Position numbers and translations under genes: made by a program. The notes under the pieces are model-generated. The model was not told the origin of the DNA, did not search any database, and saw only the letters and a list, made by a program, of their open reading frames with translations. From positions 1-47,964 of the IMG/VR virus record IMGVR_UViG_3300042541_000663: a DNA stretch of 47,964 bases. One strand, 5' to 3'. The stretch is from a virus. Positions 39,026-46,361 of the stretch are shown in pieces (within the stretch, counting starts at the first letter, position 1; each line of letters starts with the position of its first letter).

Positions 39026-39043
39026 TATAGGCCTAAACCTATA
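39026..39043 (-). other. Leader hairpin before the 38989 gene
   Basis: TATAGG/CCTATA, 6-bp stem with a 6-nt loop, 37 nt upstream of the start codon and overlapping nothing else. Confidence 0.4.
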
Positions 39044-39053
39044 AGGCAAAACT

Positions 39054-39236
39054 CTATGAATGGGTATATCCGTCCTTCTCAATACCTAGCCACATATCGC
39101 ACCAATGAAGCATTAAATAACCATAACCATGCTGGACGGTACGTCTAAACTGTAGATAGCTCATATTCTGGTTATCCTGGTTATATTTACGTTTAATGGC
39201 TTGTTGCTGTTCTTTAGTTATCTTTTTATTAAGCAT
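39054..39236 (-). CDS. Conserved small phage protein (60 aa)
   Basis: ATG at 39236 (MLNKKITKEQQQAIKRKY) with AAGGGG upstream. Helical N-terminal half, then Y-L-Q-F-R-R-T-V and L-H-W-C-D-M-W-L-G-I-E-K-D-G-Y-T-H-S, a C terminus I recognise from small proteins of many phages. Role unknown. Confidence 0.6.
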   Translation of the reverse strand: MLNKKITKEQQQAIKRKYNQDNQNMSYLQFRRTVQHGYGYLMLHWCDMWLGIEKDGYTHS

Positions 39237-39414
39237 GGAATTCCCCTTGATATGCAAAGTCTTCCAGGCTTGTTATAAGTCCATCAAAGTCCTCTGAACT
39301 TCCCAGTATCCCCGCCAGGGTAAAAACAGTGTCCAGGTCAACGCCCATATCATCGGCAAGCGTTTCCAGGTAGTCGCGTCTTGATGTATATCCTTCGTCC
39401 GTGTATATGCTCAT
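39229..39414 (-). CDS. Small acidic protein (61 aa)
   Basis: MSIYTDEGYTSRRDYLETLAD, then G-V-D-L-D-T-V-F-T-L-A-G-I-L-G-S-S-E-D-F-D-G-L: helical and acidic, a common phage small-protein type. Overlaps its downstream neighbour by 8 nt and its upstream neighbour by 4. Function unknown. Confidence 0.6.
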   Translation of the reverse strand: MSIYTDEGYTSRRDYLETLADDMGVDLDTVFTLAGILGSSEDFDGLITSLEDFAYQGEFHA

Positions 39415-39719
39415 GCTGACACCCCATTATTAAGTTTTTCTTGTGCCAATTGCTTCCAGTCCAGGGGGGTTAGTTCGTCTTGCTTATGCTTAGCAATTTC
39501 TTGCCAGTTAACCTCATCCAGGAAAGCCATTGCATAGTCCCAGGCAATACCTCCCAGGTCTGGACAGCTATTATCAACGGCAAGGATAGCGGTTTCTTTT
39601 AGATAATCTGCCAATTCGTGCGCCTCATAGGGCGTGTTAACGTCTATTCTAAATCCGTCAATTAGTTCTAAATTGACGCGCCATGTAGCGTAATTCGTCC
39701 ATCCGTTATATTTGTTCAT
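39411..39719 (-). CDS. Conserved NYATW-type phage protein (102 aa)
   Basis: N-terminal M-N-K-Y-N-G-W-T-N-Y-A-T-W-R-V-N-L-E, then I-A-W-D-Y-A-M-A-F-L-D-E-V-N-W-Q-E-I-A. This family is widespread in phages and plasmids and has no assigned function. CGGAG before the ATG, which overlaps the micro-ORF upstream (ATGA). Confidence 0.65.
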   Translation of the reverse strand: MNKYNGWTNYATWRVNLELIDGFRIDVNTPYEAHELADYLKETAILAVDNSCPDLGGIAWDYAMAFLDEVNWQEIAKHKQDELTPLDWKQLAQEKLNNGVSA

Positions 39720-39787
39720 GGTTTACTCCGTATTGATAAGATTAAAAGAACAAAAGAAAGCAGTAATGGGAAAAGGATATAAAACAT
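39716..39787 (-). CDS. Membrane micropeptide (23 aa)
   Basis: M-F-Y-I-L-F-P-L-L-L-S-F-V-L-L-I-L-S then I-R-S-K-P: almost entirely one membrane span with a positive tail. TAATG overlap with the upstream micro-ORF and ATGA overlap with the next gene. Such tight coupling argues that it is translated. Confidence 0.45.
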   Translation of the reverse strand: MFYILFPLLLSFVLLILSIRSKP

Positions 39788-39879
39788 TATTTACCCCGCG
39801 TAATAAAGAACATAAAAGACATAAAACAGACTTGAAATAATGCGATACATAAAAAGTAATCAAAGATATCGTAGGTCAT
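39787..39879 (-). CDS. Membrane micropeptide (30 aa)
   Basis: M-T-Y-D-I-F-D-Y then a Phe/Met/Leu-rich span (F-L-C-I-A-L-F-Q-V-C-F-M-S-F-M-F-F-I), ending T-R-G-K. ATGA overlap with the gene before and one-base overlap with the micropeptide after. Positive-inside rule suggests the C terminus is cytoplasmic. Confidence 0.45.
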   Translation of the reverse strand: MTYDIFDYFLCIALFQVCFMSFMFFITRGK

Positions 39880-40082
39880 GATATGAATCCATCAGTGCCA
39901 TCAGCAGATACGCGCACGTATAATTCAGGATCATAAAAATCATAGACTACGTCACCAGACTCTGACAGGAATGCAAGATCGCCTAAAAACTGATAAAAGA
40001 CACAGATTAATGGCTCTTGATCATATCGCTCAAATACTGGTGCGTACCATTCACCAATGATTAATTCGTTATAAGTTTTCAT
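39876..40082 (-). CDS. First gene of the small-protein operon (68 aa)
   Basis: MKTYNELIIGEWYAPVFERYD, then L-I-C-V-F-Y-Q-F-L-G-D and V-V-Y-D-F-Y-D-P-E-L-Y: beta-rich and acidic. AAAGGA before the start. Directly behind a strong promoter and operator, so among the most expressed of this operon. Family unknown. Confidence 0.55.
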   Translation of the reverse strand: MKTYNELIIGEWYAPVFERYDQEPLICVFYQFLGDLAFLSESGDVVYDFYDPELYVRVSADGTDGFIS

Positions 40083-40118
40083 GATGGTTTATCCTTTATA
40101 AGTAGTGGTAGAGATGTA

Positions 40119-40146
40119 ATTCTATCCCATCTATTGAGAGTGTCAA
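40119..40146 (-). promoter_or_regulatory. Leftward promoter of the small-protein operon
   Basis: On the minus strand TTGACA (40146-40141), 16-nt spacer, TAGAAT (40124-40119, 5/6). One of the best sigma-70-type promoters in the window, 37 nt before the first gene. Its -35 overlaps an inverted repeat. Confidence 0.7.
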
Positions 40147-40149
40147 TAG
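40131..40149. promoter_or_regulatory. Candidate operator overlapping the -35 box
   Basis: CTATTGA-gagtg-TCAATAG, perfect 7-bp half-sites 12 bp apart, covering the -35 of the leftward promoter. GGTTAACC (40149-40156) and a third half-site CAATAG follow. Position suits a repressor; the winged-helix, XRE-like or AlpA-like proteins are possible binders. Confidence 0.55.
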
Positions 40150-40156
40150 GTTAACC

Positions 40157-40405
40157 AATAGATTGTTAAATATATATTGATATTCTAGGGGGTCAGTCAA
40201 TGCTATCCTATGCAAAAGTATTAAAACGCAGCCAGCGCGGTCCTGGTGAGAATGGGGGCAGAATGGCTCTGGGCTTGGGTTCCAGGGTATGTGAGTGGTT
40301 ACTATCATGGAATGGCGCATGGATAAAGGATAGTTGTTCCCTATTTGTTCCCCATTGTGTTATATTCGCGGCAATGAGTTCAATAGCGTAGCGGGACAGT
40401 CTAAA
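40157..40405. other. Control region between the small-protein operon and the terminase genes
   Basis: About 250 bp, no credible gene. Contains the AT-rich stretch TTAAATATATATTGATATTC, and TTGTTCCC twice near 40335-40350, followed by TTATATT. A rightward promoter for the packaging genes must lie here or further upstream, but I cannot fix one with confidence. Confidence 0.35.
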
Positions 40406-41197
40406 ATGACAAAGGTATCTAGAGCATCCATAAAGGATAAACTAAAAGACACAAAGTCTATTAGTTCCGCACTAATGATCAAGCGTGGATCTCTCACCCA
40501 CAAACAATTGAAGTTTGCACAAGGTATCGCCATTGATGGGTTAACTGGTGCGGAAGCTTATAGGCAAGCATATGACAGTAAGGCCAAACCTCATACAGTA
40601 GCCAATAACGCCAGTGCGATGATTACAAAACATAAGGGTATTCAGGCGATCATAACTGCAATGGAAGCGGCAAAAGAGGCTGAGAGATATAATACTGCCG
40701 AATCCCTGCGCTCATTGGTGATCAATAGCCTAGTACAAACACTGATAGACCCTAGCACTAAAGCCAGTGATAGAACCAATTGCGCTAAGGTACTGGGACA
40801 GGTAACTGAGGTCGCAGCGTTTACCACAAGGTCAGAGACAACAGTTATAAAGGATAGTGGGGAACTCAGACTACAGATACTTGATGAGCTTAGATCAATG
40901 ATGCTTAGCTCTAACCAATCAATAACTGATATAGATACTGATTCTTTAATGGCTGAACTCATTGTGGGAAAAGATGATGAACTCTCAGCGGGTGAATTGG
41001 CAGAATGTGGGAAATTAGTACCAGAAACAGCATTAAAAGAGGGTGGGAGTGGGGATGAACCCCTTTTTGATGTAGATGAGGTGGCTGGTTCTCTACATAT
41101 TATTCCTGACAAACAATCATTTCCCCCAGAGAATTCCTTAGATTCACCTCTTCCTGACTCAGATCGCATACAGAAAAGGGCCCCCTATGTTAAATAA
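40406..41197 (+). CDS. terS: Terminase small subunit (263 aa)
   Basis: The ATG at 40406 gives a sensible N terminus (MTKVSRASIKDKL); the 24 codons before it look like untranslated leader. Residues ~27-75 have L-T-H-K-Q-L-K-F-A-Q-G-I-A-I-D-G, G-A-E-A-Y-R-Q-A-Y and A-S-A-M-I-T-K-H-K-G-I-Q, the DNA-recognition helix-turn-helix of small terminases. The middle is an oligomerising helical region, and the C-terminal ~80 residues are acidic and disordered. Recognises the packaging site. Confidence 0.75.
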   Translation: MTKVSRASIKDKLKDTKSISSALMIKRGSLTHKQLKFAQGIAIDGLTGAEAYRQAYDSKAKPHTVANNASAMITKHKGIQAIITAMEAAKEAERYNTAESLRSLVINSLVQTLIDPSTKASDRTNCAKVLGQVTEVAAFTTRSETTVIKDSGELRLQILDELRSMMLSSNQSITDIDTDSLMAELIVGKDDELSAGELAECGKLVPETALKEGGSGDEPLFDVDEVAGSLHIIPDKQSFPPENSLDSPLPDSDRIQKRAPYVK

Positions 41198-41289
41198 TTC
41201 ACATGGGTGGGGGGGTATATATTTTTTTTGCTCCTTGTCGATCGACAAGGTAGGGCATAATTTCTCAATGAAATCAATGGTACGTTAAA
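41198..41289. other. Intergenic region between terminase genes with homopolymer runs
   Basis: Seven G (41209-41215), then TATATA and eight T (41222-41229), then the second 18-bp palindrome. Unusual base composition. Packaging sites often lie in or near terS, so this may be part of pac or cos, but no cleavage motif is recognisable. Confidence 0.35.
41233..41250. promoter_or_regulatory. Perfect 18-bp palindrome, copy 2
   Basis: CCTTGTCGATCGACAAGG, identical to 33637-33654. It stands 40 nt before the next gene, upstream of the large terminase. The shared exact sequence in two unrelated gene gaps argues for selection. Confidence 0.75.
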
Positions 41290-41520
41290 TTGAAAAGATA
41301 CATAAAGCCTACTACTGAGCAGCGCAATGAGGTTAATGAGATGGTGCTTGATATCCAGAAGTTGTTGGATGGTAGAGAGTGGGGACCTTCATTGGCGGCA
41401 TTAACAATCTGTATTGGAGAGATGGGGGAGATGATTGACAGGGAGGACCAGTCTGACTTTGTATCTTATGTGTGTGGTGTCCTTAGTGGGATTATGCATG
41501 TTAAGGGTGAGCTGCATTGA
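41290..41520 (+). CDS. Small protein between terminase genes (76 aa)
   Basis: Opens with TTG and no clear Shine-Dalgarno, so the start is uncertain (an ATG at 41341 is possible). Helical: V-N-E-M-V-L-D-I-Q-K-L-L-D-G-R-E-W, then I-G-E-M-G-E-M-I-D-R-E-D-Q and C-G-V-L-S-G-I-M-H. No family recognised. Could be a packaging accessory by position. Confidence 0.45.
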   Translation: MKRYIKPTTEQRNEVNEMVLDIQKLLDGREWGPSLAALTICIGEMGEMIDREDQSDFVSYVCGVLSGIMHVKGELH

Positions 41521-41585
41521 TTATTAACAGAGAGATGATTGCTAGTAGGCGGGACTTAGATCGTGCTGTATGTATGGAGGTTACA

Positions 41586-41810
41586 ATGACACCTGCCCAG
41601 AGGGAGGTCTTTTTGTTTATAGATGAGTACTGGCTACAGTATGGGTTTGGTCCGTCTATTAGGGATATATGTGAGTTTAGGAATAAGCCTGGGCTTGGTA
41701 ACACTGCTAAGATAATAGACCGTCTAGTAAGGCTGGGGGTTTTAAAAAGGGTTAAGGGAATGGGTAGGAGTGTTAGACCTGTGTATATTAACTTTAGGAA
41801 GCTGGACTGA
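41586..41810 (+). CDS. LexA-type winged-helix DNA-binding protein (74 aa)
   Basis: ATG at 41586 has a strong GGAGG 6 nt upstream, better than the TTG at 41517. Matches the LexA N-terminal domain: M-T-P-A-Q-R-E-V-F-L-F-I-D-E-Y, Y-G-F-G-P-S-I-R-D-I, then A-K-I-I-D-R-L-V-R-L-G-V-L-K-R and R-S-V-R-P. No protease half, so it is not a self-cleaving repressor. May regulate the packaging operon. Overlaps the large terminase start by one base. Confidence 0.65.
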   Translation: MTPAQREVFLFIDEYWLQYGFGPSIRDICEFRNKPGLGNTAKIIDRLVRLGVLKRVKGMGRSVRPVYINFRKLD

Positions 41811-43282
41811 TGGGTATTGCGGAAATGATAGCGGATCTTCCTCTAATGGAGCAGGAGAAGCTATTTGAGAACGTGGCCCAATATAAGGGGGCTTTGGTAA
41901 GAGAGAAAGCCCAGCAAGACTTCCTATCCTTTGTTAAGGAGATGTGGCCTGGGTTTATACATGGCAGACACCACGCCCTCATGGCTAAGAAGTTTCAAGA
42001 GATTGTAGATGGGAAATTAAAAAGACTGATTATTAATATGCCACCTAGGCATACAAAATCGGAATTTGCCTCTAATATGTTACCTGCTTGGTTCTTGGGT
42101 AAGTTCCCAGAGAAGAAAGTTATCCAATGTTCTAATACGGCAGAACTGGCTGTTGGCTTTGGACGTAAGGTTAGAAACTTGGTAGGGTCTGAACAGTACT
42201 CTAAGATCTTCCCAGATGTAACGCTAAAGTCTGACTCTAAGGCTGCAGGACGCTGGGCTACAAATCACGGGGGAGACTATTTTGCTATTGGGGTTGGCGG
42301 GACGGTAACAGGGAAAGGAGCTGACTTATTAATAATAGATGACCCACACTCTGAGCAGGAAGCGAAACTAGCCCAAGGGGACCCTAGTGTATTTGACTCT
42401 GTATATGAGTGGTATACGTCTGGCCCTAGGCAGCGTCTTCAACCTGGAGGGGTTATTATTGTAGTCATGACACGCTGGTCAGATAAAGATCTAACTGGCA
42501 AGCTCTTAAAGGATGATACTGAATGGGATATTGTCCAGTTACCTGCAATTCTGCCTAGTGGTAATGCTTTATGGCCTGAGTTCTGGGAGCTAAGAGAGCT
42601 GTTAGATCTAAAGGAAGAGCTCCCTGTATATAAGTGGAACGCTCAATATCAACAGACTCCTACTGGAGAAGAAGGCGCTTTAGTTAAAAGAGACTGGTGG
42701 CAGAGATGGGAGGCTGATAGGCCCCCTAAGTGTGAGTTTATAATACAGTCATGGGATACTGCGTTTACTAAAAGTCAGAGGGCGGATTATTCAGCCTGTA
42801 CTACTTGGGGGATTTTTCACTTAAATGAAAACCCAGAAGACGTTAATATAATCATGCTAGATGCGTGGAAGGATAAGCTGGAATTCCCTGATCTAAAGGA
42901 CACGGCTAAGAGATTCTATGATGAATGGCAGCCTGATGCCTGTATTATTGAAGCTAAAGCTGCTGGAGCTCCACTGATATTTGAATTAAGACGTATGGGC
43001 GTGATGGTATCTGACTACACTCCTGTAAGAGGTAATGATAAGTTTGTCCGTATTAACTCAGTAACTGATTTATTCAGGTCTGGGCGGGTCTGGGCTCCTG
43101 AGACTAAGTGGGCAGAAGAGGTAATAGAAGAAATGGCTAGATTTCCTAATGCAGAACATGATGACTTGGTGGATTCTACGGTCCAAGCTCTAATAAGATT
43201 TAGGCAGGGTGGGTTTTTAAGACTCGACTCTGATGAGGAAGATGATAATATTGGTTTTAGGCGTAAAAAGACTTACTACTAA
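41810..43282 (+). CDS. terL: Terminase large subunit (490 aa)
   Basis: ATPase: Walker A-like P-P-R-H-T-K-S-E at 78-85 and Walker B L-L-I-I-D177-D178-P-H. Nuclease: S-W-D316-T-A, E381-A-K-A-A-G and H450-D-D-L-V-D-S, the acidic metal-binding residues of the RNase H-like fold. Normal length. Pumps DNA into the procapsid and cuts the concatemer, docking on the portal encoded next. TGATG overlap with the previous gene. Confidence 0.9.
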   Translation: MGIAEMIADLPLMEQEKLFENVAQYKGALVREKAQQDFLSFVKEMWPGFIHGRHHALMAKKFQEIVDGKLKRLIINMPPRHTKSEFASNMLPAWFLGKFPEKKVIQCSNTAELAVGFGRKVRNLVGSEQYSKIFPDVTLKSDSKAAGRWATNHGGDYFAIGVGGTVTGKGADLLIIDDPHSEQEAKLAQGDPSVFDSVYEWYTSGPRQRLQPGGVIIVVMTRWSDKDLTGKLLKDDTEWDIVQLPAILPSGNALWPEFWELRELLDLKEELPVYKWNAQYQQTPTGEEGALVKRDWWQRWEADRPPKCEFIIQSWDTAFTKSQRADYSACTTWGIFHLNENPEDVNIIMLDAWKDKLEFPDLKDTAKRFYDEWQPDACIIEAKAAGAPLIFELRRMGVMVSDYTPVRGNDKFVRINSVTDLFRSGRVWAPETKWAEEVIEEMARFPNAEHDDLVDSTVQALIRFRQGGFLRLDSDEEDDNIGFRRKKTYY

Positions 43283-43291
43283 GGAGTAAAC

Positions 43292-45778
43292 ATGTCAGCA
43301 GATTTTGATAAAGCTCTGTATCCCGCACCTTTAATGGAAGAGGAAGAGGATAACCCAGAGATAGAGATAGATATTGGTGAGATAGAGGAAGAAGAATGCG
43401 TTGATGGCGAGTTTGAGGCCAATCTTGCTGAAGAAATGAATGAGGCAGACCTAATTAGCCTAGCTTCGGACCTAATTCAGGACTATGAGGATGATGAGTC
43501 CTCAAGAAAGGACTGGATGCAGACCTATGTAGACGGATTAGAGCTACTAGGTATGAAGATAGAGGAAAGGTCTGAGCCTTGGGAAGGAGCCTGTGGTGTT
43601 TATCACCCACTTCTGTCAGAAGCTTTAGTTAAGTTTCAGTCAGAGACAATTATGGAGACATTTCCAGCGGCAGGACCTGTTAAAACTAGGATCATTGGCA
43701 AGGAAACCCCAGCTATAAAAGATGCTGCTGATAGGGTACGGGATGATATGAATTATCAGCTCACAGAGATCATGGTTGAGTACCGCCCTGAGCATGAAAG
43801 AATGTTATGGGGCTTGGGTTTAGCAGGTAATGCATTTAAGAAGGTTTACTTTGACCCTTCTCTTGATAGGCAAGTCTCATTATTTGTTCCGGCGGAAGAT
43901 GTAGTGGTCCCTTATGGAGCGTCAAATATAGAGACATGTGACCGCGTAACTCATGTGATGCGTAAGACTAAGAATGAGATTAAACGCCTCATGGCTGCCG
44001 GTTTCTATAGAGATATAGACCTACCAGATCCTGTTAATTCATTAAATGAAATAGAGAAGAAGATAGCAGAGCAGATGGGATTTAGAGCTACCTCTGATGA
44101 CCGCTATAAGCTTCTTGAAATGCAGGTATACCTAGACCTACCTGGGTATGAGGATGAAGAAGATGGAGAAGAGACTGGCATAGCTCTACCTTATATAGTC
44201 ACAATTGATAAGAATACTACAGACGTATTGGCTATCCGCCGTAACTGGAGGCCAGAAGATCCTACTAAACAGAAAAGATCTCACCTAGTTCACTATGGCT
44301 ATATCCCAGGCTTTGGTTTCTACTGCTTTGGATTAATCCATCTAATAGGTGCTTTTGCTAAGTCTGGTACTTCTATCATTCGCCAGCTGGTGGACGCAGG
44401 TACTTTATCTAACCTGCCTGGTGGATTAAAGACTAAGGGTATGCGCGTTAAGGGTGATGACACTCCTATCGCCCCAGGTGAGTTTAGGGACGTAGATGTA
44501 GCCTCTGGCACCATTAGAGATAACATTCTTCCGCTTCCCTATAAAGAGCCTAGTCAGGTTCTATTCCAGCTGATGAATCAAATCATTGAGGACGGGCGTA
44601 GGTTTGCCTCAGCTGCTGATTTGAATGTATCTGATATGTCTGCTAATGCCCCAGTAGGAACTACTCTAGCTATTCTGGAGAGGACTTTAAAGGTTATGTC
44701 TGCAGTTCAGGCCCGTATTCATTACTCTATGAAGCAGGAGCTGAAGCTATTAAAGGCAATTATTAGGGACAATACTCCTAAAGAGTACAGTTATCAGCCT
44801 ATAGATGGGAGCAGAAAGGCTAAGCAATCTGACTATGATCACTGTGATGTGATCCCAGTTTCAGATCCTAACGCCTCTACTATGTCTCAGAAGGTAGTTC
44901 AGTATCAGGCTGTAATGCAGATGGCTGCGGCAAACCCACAGATCTATGACCAAGTGGAGCTAAACCGTCAGATGCTAGAGGTCTTGGGTGTTAAAAACAT
45001 TGGCAAGTTAGTACCTAATGCTACTGATGAAAAACCCAAAGACCCAGTATCTGAGAATATGGCAGTACTTAATGGCAAGCCTGTTAAAGCTTTCATTTAT
45101 CAGGACCATGACTCACACATCAAAGTACACCAATCTTTTTCTGATGACCCAGTGTTGGCGCAACAGCTATCCCAAAACCCACAAGGTCAGGTTCAGCATG
45201 CTTCACTACTGGCCCATATTAATGAGCACATAGCCTTCCAATACCGCAAGAACATTGAAGAGCAGCTTGGAATTCCATTGCCGGATATGGACAAGGAATT
45301 GTCTAATGATATGGAAACTGAGATTTCTAGGCTTATGGCTATGGCTGCAGGTCAATTGCTGGAGAAGGACAAGTCAGATATTGCAAAGCAGAAGGCGGCA
45401 GAACAGGCGCAAGATCCTCTGGTTCAGATGCAGCAACAAGAGCTTCAGCTGAGAGGAAGAGAAGTGGCTGTCAAGGAAGAAGAGGTCAAGATCAAGCAGG
45501 GTCTGGCTATTGTGGCAGTACAGGAGCAGCAGGATAAGAAGCAGAATGAGGCAGATAAGCTCAATGTCCAAATGCAGATAGCTGGCCTACAAGTTGGTGC
45601 AAAAATCTCTAAGGATAAGGCTGCGATAGATGCAGATAATATGATTGAGGCCTTTAGAATAGCGGAGAAAGAGCAGGCACTAAGGGCTAATATGGACTTA
45701 GAGGGTGCAAAGTTAGGTGTAAAAATCGGGGGTATGGTTGAATCCGCGAACAAAGAAAATAAGAAGGGCGGTAAATGA
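43292..45778 (+). CDS. Portal protein (828 aa)
   Basis: Follows the large terminase with a 9-nt gap and an AAGGAG. After an acidic N terminus come W-M-Q-T-Y-V-D-G-L-E-L-L-G, G-A-C-G-V-Y-H-P-L-L-S-E-A and F-P-A-A-G-P-V-K-T, motifs of large podovirus-type portals. The C-terminal ~150 residues are a long Gln/Glu/Lys coiled coil (barrel-like). The length is in the range of P22-like portals and larger than siphovirus ones. Forms the dodecameric DNA gate. Confidence 0.85.
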   Translation: MSADFDKALYPAPLMEEEEDNPEIEIDIGEIEEEECVDGEFEANLAEEMNEADLISLASDLIQDYEDDESSRKDWMQTYVDGLELLGMKIEERSEPWEGACGVYHPLLSEALVKFQSETIMETFPAAGPVKTRIIGKETPAIKDAADRVRDDMNYQLTEIMVEYRPEHERMLWGLGLAGNAFKKVYFDPSLDRQVSLFVPAEDVVVPYGASNIETCDRVTHVMRKTKNEIKRLMAAGFYRDIDLPDPVNSLNEIEKKIAEQMGFRATSDDRYKLLEMQVYLDLPGYEDEEDGEETGIALPYIVTIDKNTTDVLAIRRNWRPEDPTKQKRSHLVHYGYIPGFGFYCFGLIHLIGAFAKSGTSIIRQLVDAGTLSNLPGGLKTKGMRVKGDDTPIAPGEFRDVDVASGTIRDNILPLPYKEPSQVLFQLMNQIIEDGRRFASAADLNVSDMSANAPVGTTLAILERTLKVMSAVQARIHYSMKQELKLLKAIIRDNTPKEYSYQPIDGSRKAKQSDYDHCDVIPVSDPNASTMSQKVVQYQAVMQMAAANPQIYDQVELNRQMLEVLGVKNIGKLVPNATDEKPKDPVSENMAVLNGKPVKAFIYQDHDSHIKVHQSFSDDPVLAQQLSQNPQGQVQHASLLAHINEHIAFQYRKNIEEQLGIPLPDMDKELSNDMETEISRLMAMAAGQLLEKDKSDIAKQKAAEQAQDPLVQMQQQELQLRGREVAVKEEEVKIKQGLAIVAVQEQQDKKQNEADKLNVQMQIAGLQVGAKISKDKAAIDADNMIEAFRIAEKEQALRANMDLEGAKLGVKIGGMVESANKENKKGGK

Positions 45779-45966
45779 GCCGCTCTATAGAGTCAGTACT
45801 TAAAGATATACAGTTAAAGAAACAACAGATAGTTGAGGTAGTTGCTACAAGCGCAGCTAAAGACTATGCAGAGTACCAAAAACTTTGCGGGGAGATTAGA
45901 GGTCTTTCCATCGCGGAGGGTTATATCCTTGATCTCTTAAAACATATGGAGCAATCTGATGACTGA
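45775..45966 (+). CDS. Small helical protein after the portal (63 aa)
   Basis: MSRSIESVLKDIQLKKQQIVE, helical throughout with a coiled-coil look, a Y-Q-K-L-C-G-E-I-R-G-L motif and a final L-K-H-M-E-Q. ATGA overlap with the portal and 8-nt overlap with the GroES-like gene. Common in this position in podovirus-like genomes; role unknown. Confidence 0.6.
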   Translation: MSRSIESVLKDIQLKKQQIVEVVATSAAKDYAEYQKLCGEIRGLSIAEGYILDLLKHMEQSDD

Positions 45967-46327
45967 AATCGCTACAGAAAGCGAAGAAACAAAGGCAACA
46001 CAATTGCCTGTACCAAGTGGCTACCACATCCTGGTTAGCTTGCCTGTAATAGAAGAAAAGTATGATAGTGGCTTATTGAAGGCTGACTCAACCCGTCAGT
46101 TTGAAGAAGTGCTAAGTACTGTGTTCTTTGTAGTTGCATTGGGTCCAGACTGTTATTCTGACAAAAGCAGATTTCCAGGTGGGCCTTGGTGTAAGAGTGG
46201 AGACTTCATATTGGCTCGTCCTAATACTGGTACACGTTTAAAGATACATGGCAAAGAGTTTAGATTGATAAACGATGACACAGTAGAGGCAGTTGTAGAA
46301 GATCCAAGGGGAATCAGTAGGGCTTAA
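45959..46327 (+). CDS. GroES-like co-chaperonin domain protein (122 aa)
   Basis: After a short polar leader: P-S-G-Y-H-I-L-V-S-L-P, then F-F-V-V-A-L-G-P-D-C-Y, W-C-K-S-G-D-F-I-L-A-R, and R-L-K-I-H-G-K-E-F-R-L-I-N-D-D-T-V-E-A-V-V. These fit the GroES fold (cf. V-L-V-K, V-G-x-G, G-D-x-V, E-Y-x-I, D-I-L-A-V-V). Lies between portal and scaffold, so it may help fold the coat protein through host GroEL, as phage T4 gp31 does. Confidence 0.65.
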   Translation: MTEIATESEETKATQLPVPSGYHILVSLPVIEEKYDSGLLKADSTRQFEEVLSTVFFVVALGPDCYSDKSRFPGGPWCKSGDFILARPNTGTRLKIHGKEFRLINDDTVEAVVEDPRGISRA

Positions 46328-46361
46328 CAAAATACCGAAAGGTAACATTTAGGAGAATGAA

